DNA of 64,000 bases from Thalassospira sp. ER-Se-21-Dark (GTDB lineage: Bacteria > Pseudomonadota > Alphaproteobacteria > Rhodospirillales > Thalassospiraceae). The translations under genes were made by a program, and so were the position numbers. Every line of letters starts with the position of its first letter. Within the stretch, counting starts at the first letter, position 1. The notes beneath the pieces are model-generated. The model saw only the letters and a list, made by a program, of their open reading frames with translations. It did no database searches and was not told the DNA's origin. Positions 45,767 to 54,963 of the stretch are shown piece by piece. The DNA lies in the NCBI RefSeq assembly GCF_017922435.1, contig NZ_VDEZ01000004.1, forward strand, positions 272,698 to 336,697, in the 5' to 3' direction.

Positions 45767-46159
45767 TTAGTGCACGGTCGGTGCGTTCGGGGCGGCGGGC
45801 AAATCGAACGTGAACCTGTCCTGATCCTTGAGCTCCTCATTGGCGGCCCGTTTGACCAGTTCGGCGGCGAGGATCAGCGATGTTTCAATCGCCCATTTAA
45901 GCTGTTCTACCGCACCCTCGTTCCCGGCATTAAGCGCCTCTGGCAGGATGCGTTCTTGCAGGAATTTGGCGACACCGGCAAAGGCGCGCGCGGCACTTTC
46001 GCAGTTGTTGCGTTCGACCATGAAGCGACCGCTTTGTTCAATCGCATCGGCAATCCCGGCCAGATGGCCCATCATGATGCGAATTTCGGCGTCATCGGTT
46101 TCCGTCTTTTTTGCGACGAACCGCAGGATACCGGCGTAAAAGCCATAATCAGAAGCCAT
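45767..46159 (-). CDS. Conserved-looking helical protein of unknown function
   Basis: This protein has about 130 residues (MASDYGFYAGILRFVAKKTE at the start, ending NAPTVH). It is soluble, mostly helical and not recognised. The start is uncertain: an ATG at 46159 or a GTG at 46168 with AAGGA close before it. The frame stays open further up, and the segment RPKIKESVVQ reads like protein. It has its own terminator and is divergent from the large hybrid histidine kinase, 138 bases apart, but no functional link can be shown. Confidence 0.65.
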   Translation of the reverse strand: MASDYGFYAGILRFVAKKTETDDAEIRIMMGHLAGIADAIEQSGRFMVERNNCESAARAFAGVAKFLQERILPEALNAGNEGAVEQLKWAIETSLILAAELVKRAANEELKDQDRFTFDLPAAPNAPTVH

Positions 46160-46297
46160 CTGAACCACGCTTTCCTTGATCTTTGGTCTCAAAACGATTT
46201 GCGCCGTTTTAGACAATTCACCCGCCGTGGTATAGTCCCCGATAACAGATAATTGTGACCGCCTGAATGGGCGGCGATAACAAGGGCGTTTGCGTCG

Positions 46298-49200
46298 ATG
46301 CTTCAGGGCGGACTGATCTTTATTGTTGCCATGACCTATATCGGGTTGTTGTTTGCCATTGCCCATTATGGCGACAAATATGCCGACAAGTGGCGCGCAT
46401 CCAGATTAAAGCCGACGATCTATGCCCTGTCGATGGCGGTCTATTGCACAAGCTGGACCTTCTTTGGCTCGGTGGGCTCTGCGGCCACCGGGGGATGGGC
46501 GTTTCTGCCGATCTATATCGGGCCGATTTTGGTGATGATTTTCGGTTTTGGCATCATGACCAAGATCGCCCGCGTCTGTCACAAGCAAAACATTACCTCT
46601 ATTGCCGATTTCCTGGGTTCGCGCTATGGCAAAAGCCAAAGTCTGGCCGCCCTTGTTGCGCTGATCGCGGTGGTTGGCGTGCTGGCCTATATTTCGCTTC
46701 AGCTCAAAGCGGTATCGATGTCGTTTGATGTGCTGATCGGCGATCTCGGCCAACAGGTTGTTCGCCATTCCGAAGGCCATTTTTCCAAGGATACGGCGTT
46801 TTATGTCACCATCCTGATGGCGGTGTTCGCCATCCTGTTTGGCGTGCGTTATATCCACGCATCCGAACATCATGACGGCCTGATTCTGGCGGTGGCGTTT
46901 GAAAGCCTGATCAAGCTTGCAGCCCTTTTGATGGTCGGTTTTTTTGTCGTTTACGGGATGTTTGACGGATTTGTCGATATCAATCAACGCGCCCTGTCTG
47001 ATCCGACCGTGCGGCAGATGTTTATTCCCGATACCTGGCTGACATCAAACTTCTTTATCGCCACCATGCTGGCAGGCTTTGCCATTTTCTGTCTGCCGCG
47101 GCAGTTCCATGTCACCTTTGTTGAAAATGATGACAGCCGCAATCTGACCAGCGCGCGCTGGCTGTTTCCGGCCTATCTGGTTGCGATCAACATCTTTGTC
47201 GTGCCGATTGCGATTGCCGGTCTGTTCATGTTTAGCCATAACCCGGCGGTTAATCCCGATACCTTTGTTCTGACCTTGCCGTTGCTGGGCGGGCAGAACT
47301 GGTTGGCGGTATTTGCCTTTATCGGTGGTTTGTCGGCCAGTACCGGGATGGTGATTGTGTCCTGCGTCGCGGTTTCGACCATGGTCTGTAACGATCTGGT
47401 CATGCCGCTTTTGCTGCGTTCTGAACGGCTCCAGAAACGGATGTCTGGCGATGTCAGTCAGGTGTTGTTGAAAATTCGCCGGGCCGCCATCATTGCCATC
47501 CTGTTTCTGGCCTATGGTTTCTATCGGTTTTTGGCGGAAAACTATGCGCTGGCCGATATCGGGATGCTGTCCTTTGCCGCCATGGCGCAGTTCGGCCCGG
47601 CGGTTCTCGCCGCGATCTATCTTAAAAACATCAACCGGACGGGGGTGCGGCTTGGCCTGACGTCGGGCTTTGTTCTATGGGCCTATACGCTTCTGATGCC
47701 GGCCTTTGTGCAGGGCGGGTTGTTGCCATCATCGCTCCTGACCGACGGGCCGTTTGGCATTGGTATTCTGAACCCGCAGGCCCTTTTGGGGGTGGGGATC
47801 GAAGATCATCTGACCCACGGTGTTGTCTGGTCACTTGGTGTGAACTTCGTTTTGATGTTTGTCGGCTCGGCCGTTGGGGTGCAGGGTGTCACCCAACGCC
47901 GTCAGGCGCAGGTCTTTGTCGATGTCTGGCGCAAGGATACACGCGCGCGCAACGATACCTGGCCGGGTCGGGTGACGCTGGGCGATCTCGAAGATCTGGC
48001 GGCAAGGTTCCTTGGCAAGCATTGGGCACAGCGCGCCTTTCGCAATTATCTGCAATCGCGTGATGGCGAAACCAAGCGATCCGATCTTGCCGATGTTGAT
48101 GCCGCGAACTTTACCGAACATCTGCTGTCTGGCGCCGTCGGGGCCGCATCCTCCCGCGTGGTGATGGCATTGTTGCTGCCCGATAAGGCGGTATCACGCC
48201 GCGATGCGATGGAGCTGCTCGATGAAGCGTCCGAGGCCATCAAGTTCAACCGCGACCTTCTGCTCAACACGCTTGAAAACATCTCGCAAGGGGTCGGGGT
48301 GTTTGACCAGAACCTGCGCCTTGCCACATGGAACCACCGTTTCATTGATTTGCTTGGCATTTCGACCAGCGACATTCAGGTGACATTGCCGCTGTCGGAG
48401 CTTGTCCATATCTGCCGCGATAACGGCAATCGCGCGGTCGATATTGATATTCTGCTGGGGCGCAATGCCGCCCCGCAGATGCGCCGTTTGCCACATACTT
48501 ATGAGCGCAAGCGTGCCGATGGCATGGTGCTTGAAGTTCGCACCAACCCGATGCCCGATGGCGGCTTTGTCGCTACCATTGCCGACATCACAGCCCGTGT
48601 CCGCACCGAAGAAGCCCTTAGGGATAGCGAACGCAACATCCGGATTTACACCGATAATATTCCGGTGATGATTGCCTATGCCGATAAAAATCAGCGCCTG
48701 CGCTTTACCAACCGCCCCTATGAGCGGATGTTTGGCCTGCGCCGGGTTGAGGCCCATGGCATGTCCGTCCGCGAAGCCGTGGGCGAGGAACGCTATGTCC
48801 ATCTCGCCCCGATGATCGATCTTGTATTGCAGGGTTATCGCCAGAGTTTCGAGATCGAATTTCCCGCGATTACCCGCAACCGCAATGACGAACGCGCCAC
48901 CCTTGGCGTGCGCGAAGGCCGCTATGCCGAAGGCACCTATATCCCGCACTTTGACGAAACCGGTGAAGTGCTGGGCTATTTCTGTATCTATCACGACATT
49001 ACCGAACGCAAGATCGCCGAACAGGCGCTTAAGGAAGCCAACGAAGGCCTTGAGGCGCGCGTGACCGAACGAACGCACGCGCTTGAGGTACTTAATTCCG
49101 AGCTTTCAGACGCCAAGGAGCAGGCCGAAACGGCGAACGATACCAAAACCCGCTTCTTTGCCGCAGCAAGCCACGACTTGCTTCAGCCGCTTAATGCCGC

Positions 49201-50266
49201 GCGCCTGTTTACCGTTGCCCTTGGCGGCAAGCAGGGGCTGGCCGAAGACGTGCTTGATCTGGTCGGCAAGGTCGATTTGTCGCTCAAGGGTGTCGAAGAA
49301 CTGCTGAACGAGCTTTTGGATATCTGCAAGCTTGATGCGGGCGCCATGCAGCCGACCGTGCGTGACTTTGCAATTAATGATGTGCTGGGCGCACTTGAAA
49401 CCGAATTTGGTCCGATTGCCGAAAATGCTGGCCTGACCTTCAAGGTCCATAAACGCGATCTTTGGGTGCGCAGCGACAGTCGCCTGCTTAGGCGTATCCT
49501 GCAAAACTTCATTTCCAACGCCATGCGCTATACCCGCACGGGTGGCGCGGTGGTCGGCTGCCGTGTGCGCGGCGATAAACTGAGGCTTGAAGTCTGGGAT
49601 AGCGGGCCGGGCATCCCGGAAGACAAACTGAAAATCATCTTCCGCGAATTCCATCGCCTCGAAGGCCCGGAAACCACCGATGTGAAGGGCCTTGGCCTTG
49701 GCCTTGCCATCGTCGATCGCTTGGGTAAGTCACTCGGCCATCCGGTTTCGGTGCGCTCACGCCCCGGTCGTGGCACGGTCTTTTCGGTCGAAGTGCCGCT
49801 TGGCGTTGCCGACACTGCCGCCCCCCCAAAACCCAAACGCCGCATGGCGGGCGAACTGGGCGGCCTTCGCGTGCTCTGTCTTGATAACGAACCGGCGATC
49901 CTTGATGGCATGCGCGCCATGTTGGAAAACTGGGATTGTGTTGTGGTCACCGCCCAGTCTGGCCGTGCTGCCGAAGACGCCTTGACCAAAACAATCGATG
50001 GCAGACCGCCGTTCTCCCCGGATATCATCCTTGCCGATTACCACCTTGATTCCGGCCAGACCGGCCTTGATGTTCTGATCCGGCTCCGCGATGTTCACGG
50101 TGTTAACGTTCCCGGCGTCATCATCACCGCCGACCGCTCCTCTGACACCGCAGACCTGATCGCGGCCCAAGGCTACTCCTTGCTCAACAAACCGCTCCGC
50201 CCAGCCAAGCTGCGCGCCCTGATGACGCGCGCGCTCAACCGATTGGGGAGTGATGCGGCGGAGTAA
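46298..50266 (+). CDS. Sodium-symporter-fused hybrid histidine kinase, CrbS-like
   Basis: This 1322-residue membrane kinase begins with an SSS/SLC5-type symporter domain of about 13 helices (about residues 1-530; SWTFFGSVGSAATGGWAFLP, RFHVTFVEN-like loop QFHVTFVEND). Two PAS domains follow (LLLNTLENISQGVGVFDQNL; IYTDNIPVMIAYADKNQRLR) and a short coiled coil. Then come HisKA with His959 in AASHDLLQPLNAARL, an ATPase domain (VWDSGPGIPEDKLKIIF) and a receiver with Asp1247 (IILADYHLDSGQTGLDVLI). The same order is known from CrbS, which controls acetate use with the LuxR regulator CrbR. A matching regulator lies at 53860-54531. The sensed solute is not shown here. Confidence 0.92.
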   Translation: MLQGGLIFIVAMTYIGLLFAIAHYGDKYADKWRASRLKPTIYALSMAVYCTSWTFFGSVGSAATGGWAFLPIYIGPILVMIFGFGIMTKIARVCHKQNITSIADFLGSRYGKSQSLAALVALIAVVGVLAYISLQLKAVSMSFDVLIGDLGQQVVRHSEGHFSKDTAFYVTILMAVFAILFGVRYIHASEHHDGLILAVAFESLIKLAALLMVGFFVVYGMFDGFVDINQRALSDPTVRQMFIPDTWLTSNFFIATMLAGFAIFCLPRQFHVTFVENDDSRNLTSARWLFPAYLVAINIFVVPIAIAGLFMFSHNPAVNPDTFVLTLPLLGGQNWLAVFAFIGGLSASTGMVIVSCVAVSTMVCNDLVMPLLLRSERLQKRMSGDVSQVLLKIRRAAIIAILFLAYGFYRFLAENYALADIGMLSFAAMAQFGPAVLAAIYLKNINRTGVRLGLTSGFVLWAYTLLMPAFVQGGLLPSSLLTDGPFGIGILNPQALLGVGIEDHLTHGVVWSLGVNFVLMFVGSAVGVQGVTQRRQAQVFVDVWRKDTRARNDTWPGRVTLGDLEDLAARFLGKHWAQRAFRNYLQSRDGETKRSDLADVDAANFTEHLLSGAVGAASSRVVMALLLPDKAVSRRDAMELLDEASEAIKFNRDLLLNTLENISQGVGVFDQNLRLATWNHRFIDLLGISTSDIQVTLPLSELVHICRDNGNRAVDIDILLGRNAAPQMRRLPHTYERKRADGMVLEVRTNPMPDGGFVATIADITARVRTEEALRDSERNIRIYTDNIPVMIAYADKNQRLRFTNRPYERMFGLRRVEAHGMSVREAVGEERYVHLAPMIDLVLQGYRQSFEIEFPAITRNRNDERATLGVREGRYAEGTYIPHFDETGEVLGYFCIYHDITERKIAEQALKEANEGLEARVTERTHALEVLNSELSDAKEQAETANDTKTRFFAAASHDLLQPLNAARLFTVALGGKQGLAEDVLDLVGKVDLSLKGVEELLNELLDICKLDAGAMQPTVRDFAINDVLGALETEFGPIAENAGLTFKVHKRDLWVRSDSRLLRRILQNFISNAMRYTRTGGAVVGCRVRGDKLRLEVWDSGPGIPEDKLKIIFREFHRLEGPETTDVKGLGLGLAIVDRLGKSLGHPVSVRSRPGRGTVFSVEVPLGVADTAAPPKPKRRMAGELGGLRVLCLDNEPAILDGMRAMLENWDCVVVTAQSGRAAEDALTKTIDGRPPFSPDIILADYHLDSGQTGLDVLIRLRDVHGVNVPGVIITADRSSDTADLIAAQGYSLLNKPLRPAKLRALMTRALNRLGSDAAE

Positions 50267-50289
50267 ACCGTAAAAGGAACCGTGAATAG

Positions 50290-50886
50290 ATGCTCAGCCC
50301 ATTAGAGATATATGGCCTTATCAAGGATGGAACTGGTGCGGCTGTTTCTGGTGTCCGCTTTTGGAAGCGGAAGCGTAGGATACTTAGTCCAGAAGAAAAA
50401 ATTGCTCTTCGAGCGAGATGGAAATCAGAGTTCGAAGAACATCTTTATGTTCGCCAAGCGCGCGGCCTCAGAAAGGACGTCATTGTCCGAGACGTAAAGA
50501 GGATCGACATCTATCCGGATATCCCGAAGACAAAGGGAATTTCTCCCTGTTTTCGCGTCGGTTTGGTTGGGACATACGAGCGGGGTGCAATGATAGGGCT
50601 CGGTTGGGCTCGTATTATAGAAGAAAAAGGTAGGTGGCGGGAATTAGATCTGCCTTATGATTCAGATGAGCACGAGAAAGTTATGTTAACCGGCTTCGTT
50701 CCTTACGAAAATATCGAACACGTAGATTGGGATGGAGACCAATACTACAGTTATCCTCATATTTTCTGCCACTTTGTCTACAAGGGCGAACCATACGAAA
50801 AGGTTGCGTATTGTCGGTGCTACGAATTTAACAATAACGAACACTTTTCTGAGCTCGTGAATTACAAAGACGTTAAACGTAAATGA
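50290..50886 (+). CDS. AT-rich orphan protein of unknown function
   Basis: This 198-residue protein is not recognised. The N-terminal part is strongly basic (FWKRKRRILSPEEKIALRAR); the rest is beta-rich and aromatic (HVDWDGDQYYSYPHIFCHFV) with several Cys near the end. Base composition is clearly lower in GC than the flanking genes, which fits recent transfer. It starts 24 bases after the hybrid kinase with a weak ribosome site (AAGGA about 13 bases upstream). It runs into a convergent LysE gene after six bases. Confidence 0.6.
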   Translation: MLSPLEIYGLIKDGTGAAVSGVRFWKRKRRILSPEEKIALRARWKSEFEEHLYVRQARGLRKDVIVRDVKRIDIYPDIPKTKGISPCFRVGLVGTYERGAMIGLGWARIIEEKGRWRELDLPYDSDEHEKVMLTGFVPYENIEHVDWDGDQYYSYPHIFCHFVYKGEPYEKVAYCRCYEFNNNEHFSELVNYKDVKRK

Positions 50887-50892
50887 CATCGG

Positions 50893-51504
50893 CTATGATG
50901 TCGTTGCTAGCTTCATGCCCATTAGAACAAAGGCTCCCGCGAAGCTTTTGCCTATAAACCTCATGACGTTCGGGCGTTCGATAATGTGGCTGCGAAGGGC
51001 GCCTGCAAAGCAGCCATAAACCACAAACACCGCAAATGTCATCGCCATGAAGATCAGGCCGAGCAGGGTCATTTCGAGCGTTGTATCGGGCGTGTTAGCG
51101 CTAACAAATTGCGGCAGGAAGGCAAGGAAGAAGACCGAGAGCTTCGGGTTCAGCAGGTTGAGCAATATGCCGTCGCGGATGATTTTAAGAATGCCCGCAG
51201 CACTTTCATTGGCGGTGACTTTCATCGCACCCGTCCCGTGCCACATGCCCCAGGCCATATAGAGCAACCACGCCACCCCAAGATAACGCACGATTTCAAA
51301 GGCGACCGCGCTGGCATGAAGCAGGGCGGCGAGGCCAAGGATGCTGGCGGTCATATGCGGGACGATACCAAGCGTGCAGCCAAAGGCCGCCCAGATGCTG
51401 GCCTTCATGCCGTGGCCTAGGCCGAGGGCGAGGGTATAGATCACGCCCGTACCGGGCAGGACGACGATGATAAGAGAAGTTATCAGGAAATCGAGGCTGA
51501 TCAT
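50893..51504 (-). CDS. LysE/RhtB-family amino-acid exporter
   Basis: This 203-residue membrane protein has about six hydrophobic helices. The opening FLITSLIIVVLPGTGVIYTL contains the conserved P-G-x-G segment (PGTG), followed by GHGMKASIWAAFGCTLGIVP and NLLNPKLSVFFLAFLPQFV, all typical of the family. It should export an amino acid or derivative. An AraC-type regulator gene lies 89 bases upstream on the same strand and may control it. Confidence 0.9.
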   Translation of the reverse strand: MISLDFLITSLIIVVLPGTGVIYTLALGLGHGMKASIWAAFGCTLGIVPHMTASILGLAALLHASAVAFEIVRYLGVAWLLYMAWGMWHGTGAMKVTANESAAGILKIIRDGILLNLLNPKLSVFFLAFLPQFVSANTPDTTLEMTLLGLIFMAMTFAVFVVYGCFAGALRSHIIERPNVMRFIGKSFAGAFVLMGMKLATTS

Positions 51505-51593
51505 TTTGCATCCGTTTGTTTGACTGCGTTGCGATCAATCTACGGATGGACAGCAGGGCATTCTTGAACGGAATTGCAGAATGTGAGGATTGC

Positions 51594-52421
51594 TCAGTTT
51601 CCGCGAACGGCGCGGGCATAGCGGCCCGGTGTCAGGCCAAAGGCGCGGACAAAGTGGCGGTTCAGATGGCTTTGATCGGCAAAGCCGGCGGCACTTGCGA
51701 TATCAGCAAGCGTTTCGCCGGATTTGATCATGGTCCTTGCAAGATCAATGCGCCGCTGGATCAGATAGGCGTGCGGGGTTAGGCCGGTCGCACGGGTAAA
51801 ATCGCGCAGCGTTTGAAATTTGCTTAAGCCCGTTGCGTTTGCAAGATCATCAAGGCTGTGGCTTTGCGTTGGGCTGTCATCGAGCAACGCCTTGGCGCGT
51901 CTGATCCGGGCATGGGCAACAGCCGTTCGGGCGTTTGATTTCCGGGTGGGTTCACCGGGGCCGATCATGGCGTGATGGAGCATCATCAGCAGCATTTCTT
52001 CGCGCCGGAGCCGTGCGCTTTCTTCCGATCCGTTGGTGATGGCATCGAATAATGCGCCAAAGCAGTGCCGGACATCGGGGCTGTCCATGACGGGCCGTGT
52101 GAATTCATATTGATCGGTGGCGGTTTCGGAAAGGTCGGTTGCCGCATGTGCGATCAGGGCCGGGTCGAAATACAGCATGTTCCAGCCGCGCGGAGCATCG
52201 CCAATCGGATGGCCATCATGCACTTCGCGCGGATTGACCGTGATGATGTTGCCAGCCCCGGCCTCGACCATGCCGCGCCCGGAGGCCGATTTTTGCGCCC
52301 CCGAATACATGAAGCCGATGCCAAACGCCTCGTGCGTGTGTTTGGCAAAGGAATGGCGTGTTTCGGCCATGACGGCTTCAACACCCAGACAATCATGGGC
52401 AATGACTTCGATCTTGTTCAT
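51594..52421 (-). CDS. AraC-family regulator with cupin sensor domain
   Basis: This 275-residue protein has an N-terminal cupin (RHSFAKHTHEAFGIGFMYSG, GAGNIITVNPREVHDGHPIG) and a C-terminal AraC DNA-binding pair (HSLDDLANATGLSKFQTLRD; TLADIASAAGFADQSHLNRH, then AFGLTPGRYARA). This arrangement is common in regulators placed before LysE exporters, as here, and probably senses an amino acid. Its autonomous promoter should lie within the 65 bases before 52487 on the other side. Confidence 0.9.
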   Translation of the reverse strand: MNKIEVIAHDCLGVEAVMAETRHSFAKHTHEAFGIGFMYSGAQKSASGRGMVEAGAGNIITVNPREVHDGHPIGDAPRGWNMLYFDPALIAHAATDLSETATDQYEFTRPVMDSPDVRHCFGALFDAITNGSEESARLRREEMLLMMLHHAMIGPGEPTRKSNARTAVAHARIRRAKALLDDSPTQSHSLDDLANATGLSKFQTLRDFTRATGLTPHAYLIQRRIDLARTMIKSGETLADIASAAGFADQSHLNRHFVRAFGLTPGRYARAVRGN

Positions 52422-52486
52422 CGCACAAAACTGGCAGCGTTTGCAGATTTTGGCAATGGCGCAGGGTGTAGGGCTGGCTGATAAAG

Positions 52487-53728
52487 CTACTTACCGTTTG
52501 TCGGAATGGTGCGGTCAGGCGTGTTACTGGCTGCATGCGGGCCCAGCAGTTCGCGAAGTCCGCCCAGGCCTTCGACGTGATTGGAAATGACGCTGGCAAC
52601 GATCAGAAGCGGGACGGCAACCAGAATGCCGACAAAGCCCCAAAGCCAACCCCAAAGTGCAATGGCAAGCACAATCGCGACCGAGTTGATTTTAAGCCGG
52701 TTGCCAATAAGCATTGGCGTGATCAATTGCCCTTCAAACACCGTGCAGGCCAGATAAAGTGCAGGTGCAATCAGGGCCTGTCCGGTGGTTTGCATCGACA
52801 CAAGCGCCACCACGCCAACGATCACCACACCGGTCATTGCACCAAGGATTGGCACATAATTCAGTACCGCCGCCGCAATCCCCCAAAGAACAGGGTTGGG
52901 CAGGCCGATAATTGCCATCAGGGTCCCGATCACAATGCCAAGCAAGATGTTGATCGCGGTAATCGTTGCAAGATAGCGCGAAACTTCGCGTTCCACGTCA
53001 TGGGCGATGCGCAATCCCTTGCGCCGGTCACCAAAGGTCGGGAGCGAGCGGATCAGTTTCTGATAAATGCGATCGCCCCCCGACAGGATAAACAGCAACA
53101 AAACAAGCATCAGCGCAATGCCCGCCAGAATATCGGGTGCGCCTTGAGCGGCCTGGCTGATCAGGTTGGGTTCGGCAACCACGACCCTTTGAACGTCTTC
53201 ATCGCCATTATTCTGATCGGTGGCCTCGGAGACCTGCTTTTGGGCTTCGCGGAGTTTATCAAGCGGTTCGCTGAGATCGGCAAGGCGCAGACGCAATTGG
53301 CGCTCGATATTCGGCGCTTCATCAATCCAGCCCGATACCGGGCCACTCAGGCCATAAATCCCGGCAATCACAGTTGCGCTGAGTGTCAGAACAATTGCAA
53401 ACGCGGTTACGGTATTGGGGATGTAAAATTTCGCAAAGGTGCGGACAACCGGCGAAAACACAAGCGACAGCAAAAACGCCAGAACAACCGGCAGCAAAAG
53501 ACTTTGCGCGACGTAAAGGCAGCCCAATGCCAAAACCACAAATGTGCCGATCACCGAAATCGTCCGCGCCCTGCGGTACACCCGCGCACGCGCATTGGTG
53601 CGGCGTTCCGCATCACTGGGGACAGTCGCATCCGTTTCTGCCGCCGTGCCATTGGCGGGCGGATTGGCGTACGATGTTTCGGAGGCTTCAGGTGTTTCTG
53701 GCGAATGCGCGCCGCATCTGGCCGACAT
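52487..53728 (-). CDS. AI-2E/PerM-family membrane transporter
   Basis: This protein has about 413 residues and around eight membrane helices. A polar Ala/Glu/Thr-rich N-terminal stretch of about 50 residues precedes SVIGTFVVLALGCLYVAQSL. Later segments GIVIGTLMAIIGLPNPVLWG and LNYVPILGAMTGVVIVGVVA match the AI-2E/PerM family. Members are linked to autoinducer-2 export or Na+/H+ exchange, and the substrate cannot be named. GGGAG seven bases before the ATG at 53728 favours that start over 53755. Confidence 0.87.
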   Translation of the reverse strand: MSARCGAHSPETPEASETSYANPPANGTAAETDATVPSDAERRTNARARVYRRARTISVIGTFVVLALGCLYVAQSLLLPVVLAFLLSLVFSPVVRTFAKFYIPNTVTAFAIVLTLSATVIAGIYGLSGPVSGWIDEAPNIERQLRLRLADLSEPLDKLREAQKQVSEATDQNNGDEDVQRVVVAEPNLISQAAQGAPDILAGIALMLVLLLFILSGGDRIYQKLIRSLPTFGDRRKGLRIAHDVEREVSRYLATITAINILLGIVIGTLMAIIGLPNPVLWGIAAAVLNYVPILGAMTGVVIVGVVALVSMQTTGQALIAPALYLACTVFEGQLITPMLIGNRLKINSVAIVLAIALWGWLWGFVGILVAVPLLIVASVISNHVEGLGGLRELLGPHAASNTPDRTIPTNGK

Positions 53729-53859
53729 ACAAGGACTCCCGACAGGGCAGGGCAACCGCCTGCAAGCGTGTTTTATCTGGATGTATGGATTAAACGGCTG
53801 AGCAGCGGGGAAGTTCCGCGGGCTGAAACCCCAAGGTGGATTTAGCCAAATTCGACCAA

Positions 53860-54531
53860 TCAGGCCTCGATTGCCGGTTCCTGCAACTGCAATTCGCGCG
53901 CGATGATCACGGCCTGTGTCCGGCTATGGACCGAAAGCTTGCGCAGGATGGCCGATACATGGGCCTTGACCGTCGCCTCGGTGACATCAAGCTCATAGGC
54001 GATCTGCTTATTGAGCTTGCCTTCCGTCAGCATGTTCAAAACACGCAACTGTTGCGGGGTAAGCTGGCCGATCTTTTCGGCCAATCCGGTGGCCTCGTCA
54101 TCGGCCGGGCCGTTTTCCATGGCCTCGCGTGCCCAGTCTGGCATCCACATGCCACCATCGAGCACGGTCTTGACCGCAAGCCCGATCTGATCGACCGGGG
54201 CTGATTTCGGGACAAAGGCCGATGCGCCATATTCGATGGAACGGCGCACAACAGGCAGTTCCTGACTGGCTGAAACGATGGAAACCGGAATGTCGGGATA
54301 GGATGCACGCAGGGTAAACAGGCCGGTAAAGCCATTCATGCCAGGCATATGAAGATCAAGCAGGACAAGATCGATATCACCCTTGTGGGCTTCGATCTGA
54401 TCAATGGCTTCATACAGGCTGCCGGCTTCAAGGACCGATACGTTTTCCAGTTCCGAGCTTAACGCCTGTTTGAGGGCTCCGCGCACGAGCGGATGGTCAT
54501 CGGCGATCAGAATCTGGAACGTTTCGGACAT
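53860..54531 (-). CDS. LuxR-family response regulator, CrbR-like
   Basis: This 223-residue two-domain regulator has a receiver (FQILIADDHPLVRGALKQAL, phospho-acceptor Asp59 in LVLLDLHMPGMNGF, later ASAFVPKSAP with the conserved Lys) and a LuxR helix-turn-helix (LTPQQLRVLNMLTEGKLNKQ, then DVTEATVKAHVSAILRKL). It closely resembles CrbR/AgmR-type regulators, the usual partners of SSS-fused hybrid kinases such as the one at 46298. It would then control acetate or alcohol metabolism genes such as acs. That pairing is inferred from type and vicinity. Confidence 0.9.
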   Translation of the reverse strand: MSETFQILIADDHPLVRGALKQALSSELENVSVLEAGSLYEAIDQIEAHKGDIDLVLLDLHMPGMNGFTGLFTLRASYPDIPVSIVSASQELPVVRRSIEYGASAFVPKSAPVDQIGLAVKTVLDGGMWMPDWAREAMENGPADDEATGLAEKIGQLTPQQLRVLNMLTEGKLNKQIAYELDVTEATVKAHVSAILRKLSVHSRTQAVIIARELQLQEPAIEA

Positions 54532-54963
54532 TGGCGATTTTTCCCCTGAAAGTTATCATTCCCCGACAGGTCGCAATTATTCTATCCCGTTCAAGCGGAA
54601 CTCACAAATTATTAGGTGAGAAAAGGATGGGATATTTTTGATTTTGGTAGGGTGCGACCCGGTGGACGCCGATCTGCATGAGAAGGTGTTTTGTCTGGAA
54701 AACCGGCAGAAAGGTTGAGGGAAACCAAAGATCACTCTCGCCCCACGAAATGTGAAACTTTGGCCCCCCTCGCGCCACCGTTTGAGAGTATGCCCATTAA
54801 AATCGGCGCCGTAAACTCCGCATTTGAGGAAAAATGAAATTTATCCTATCAGTGTTATCGCTGACCGAAATTCAGTTCTGAAACACCACACTGCATTGCG
54901 AAATTGGCGATTTTATACAATCCGTTCCAAAACCGCGCAGCCCAAGGAAAAAAGGACCCTTAA
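54532..54963. other. Divergent intergenic region before pepN
   Basis: This 432-base stretch separates the response-regulator gene from pepN. I see no gene, no tRNA and no strong hairpin. It is AT-richer than its surroundings and must hold both promoters. The ribosome site AAGGAAAAAAGG lies just before pepN. Confidence 0.5.

Noticed and set aside
52535..53845. 436-codon plus-strand frame opposite the AI-2E transporter
   Set aside because: The opposite strand encodes a clear eight-helix transporter; the plus frame is Arg/His/Gln-rich without any domain.
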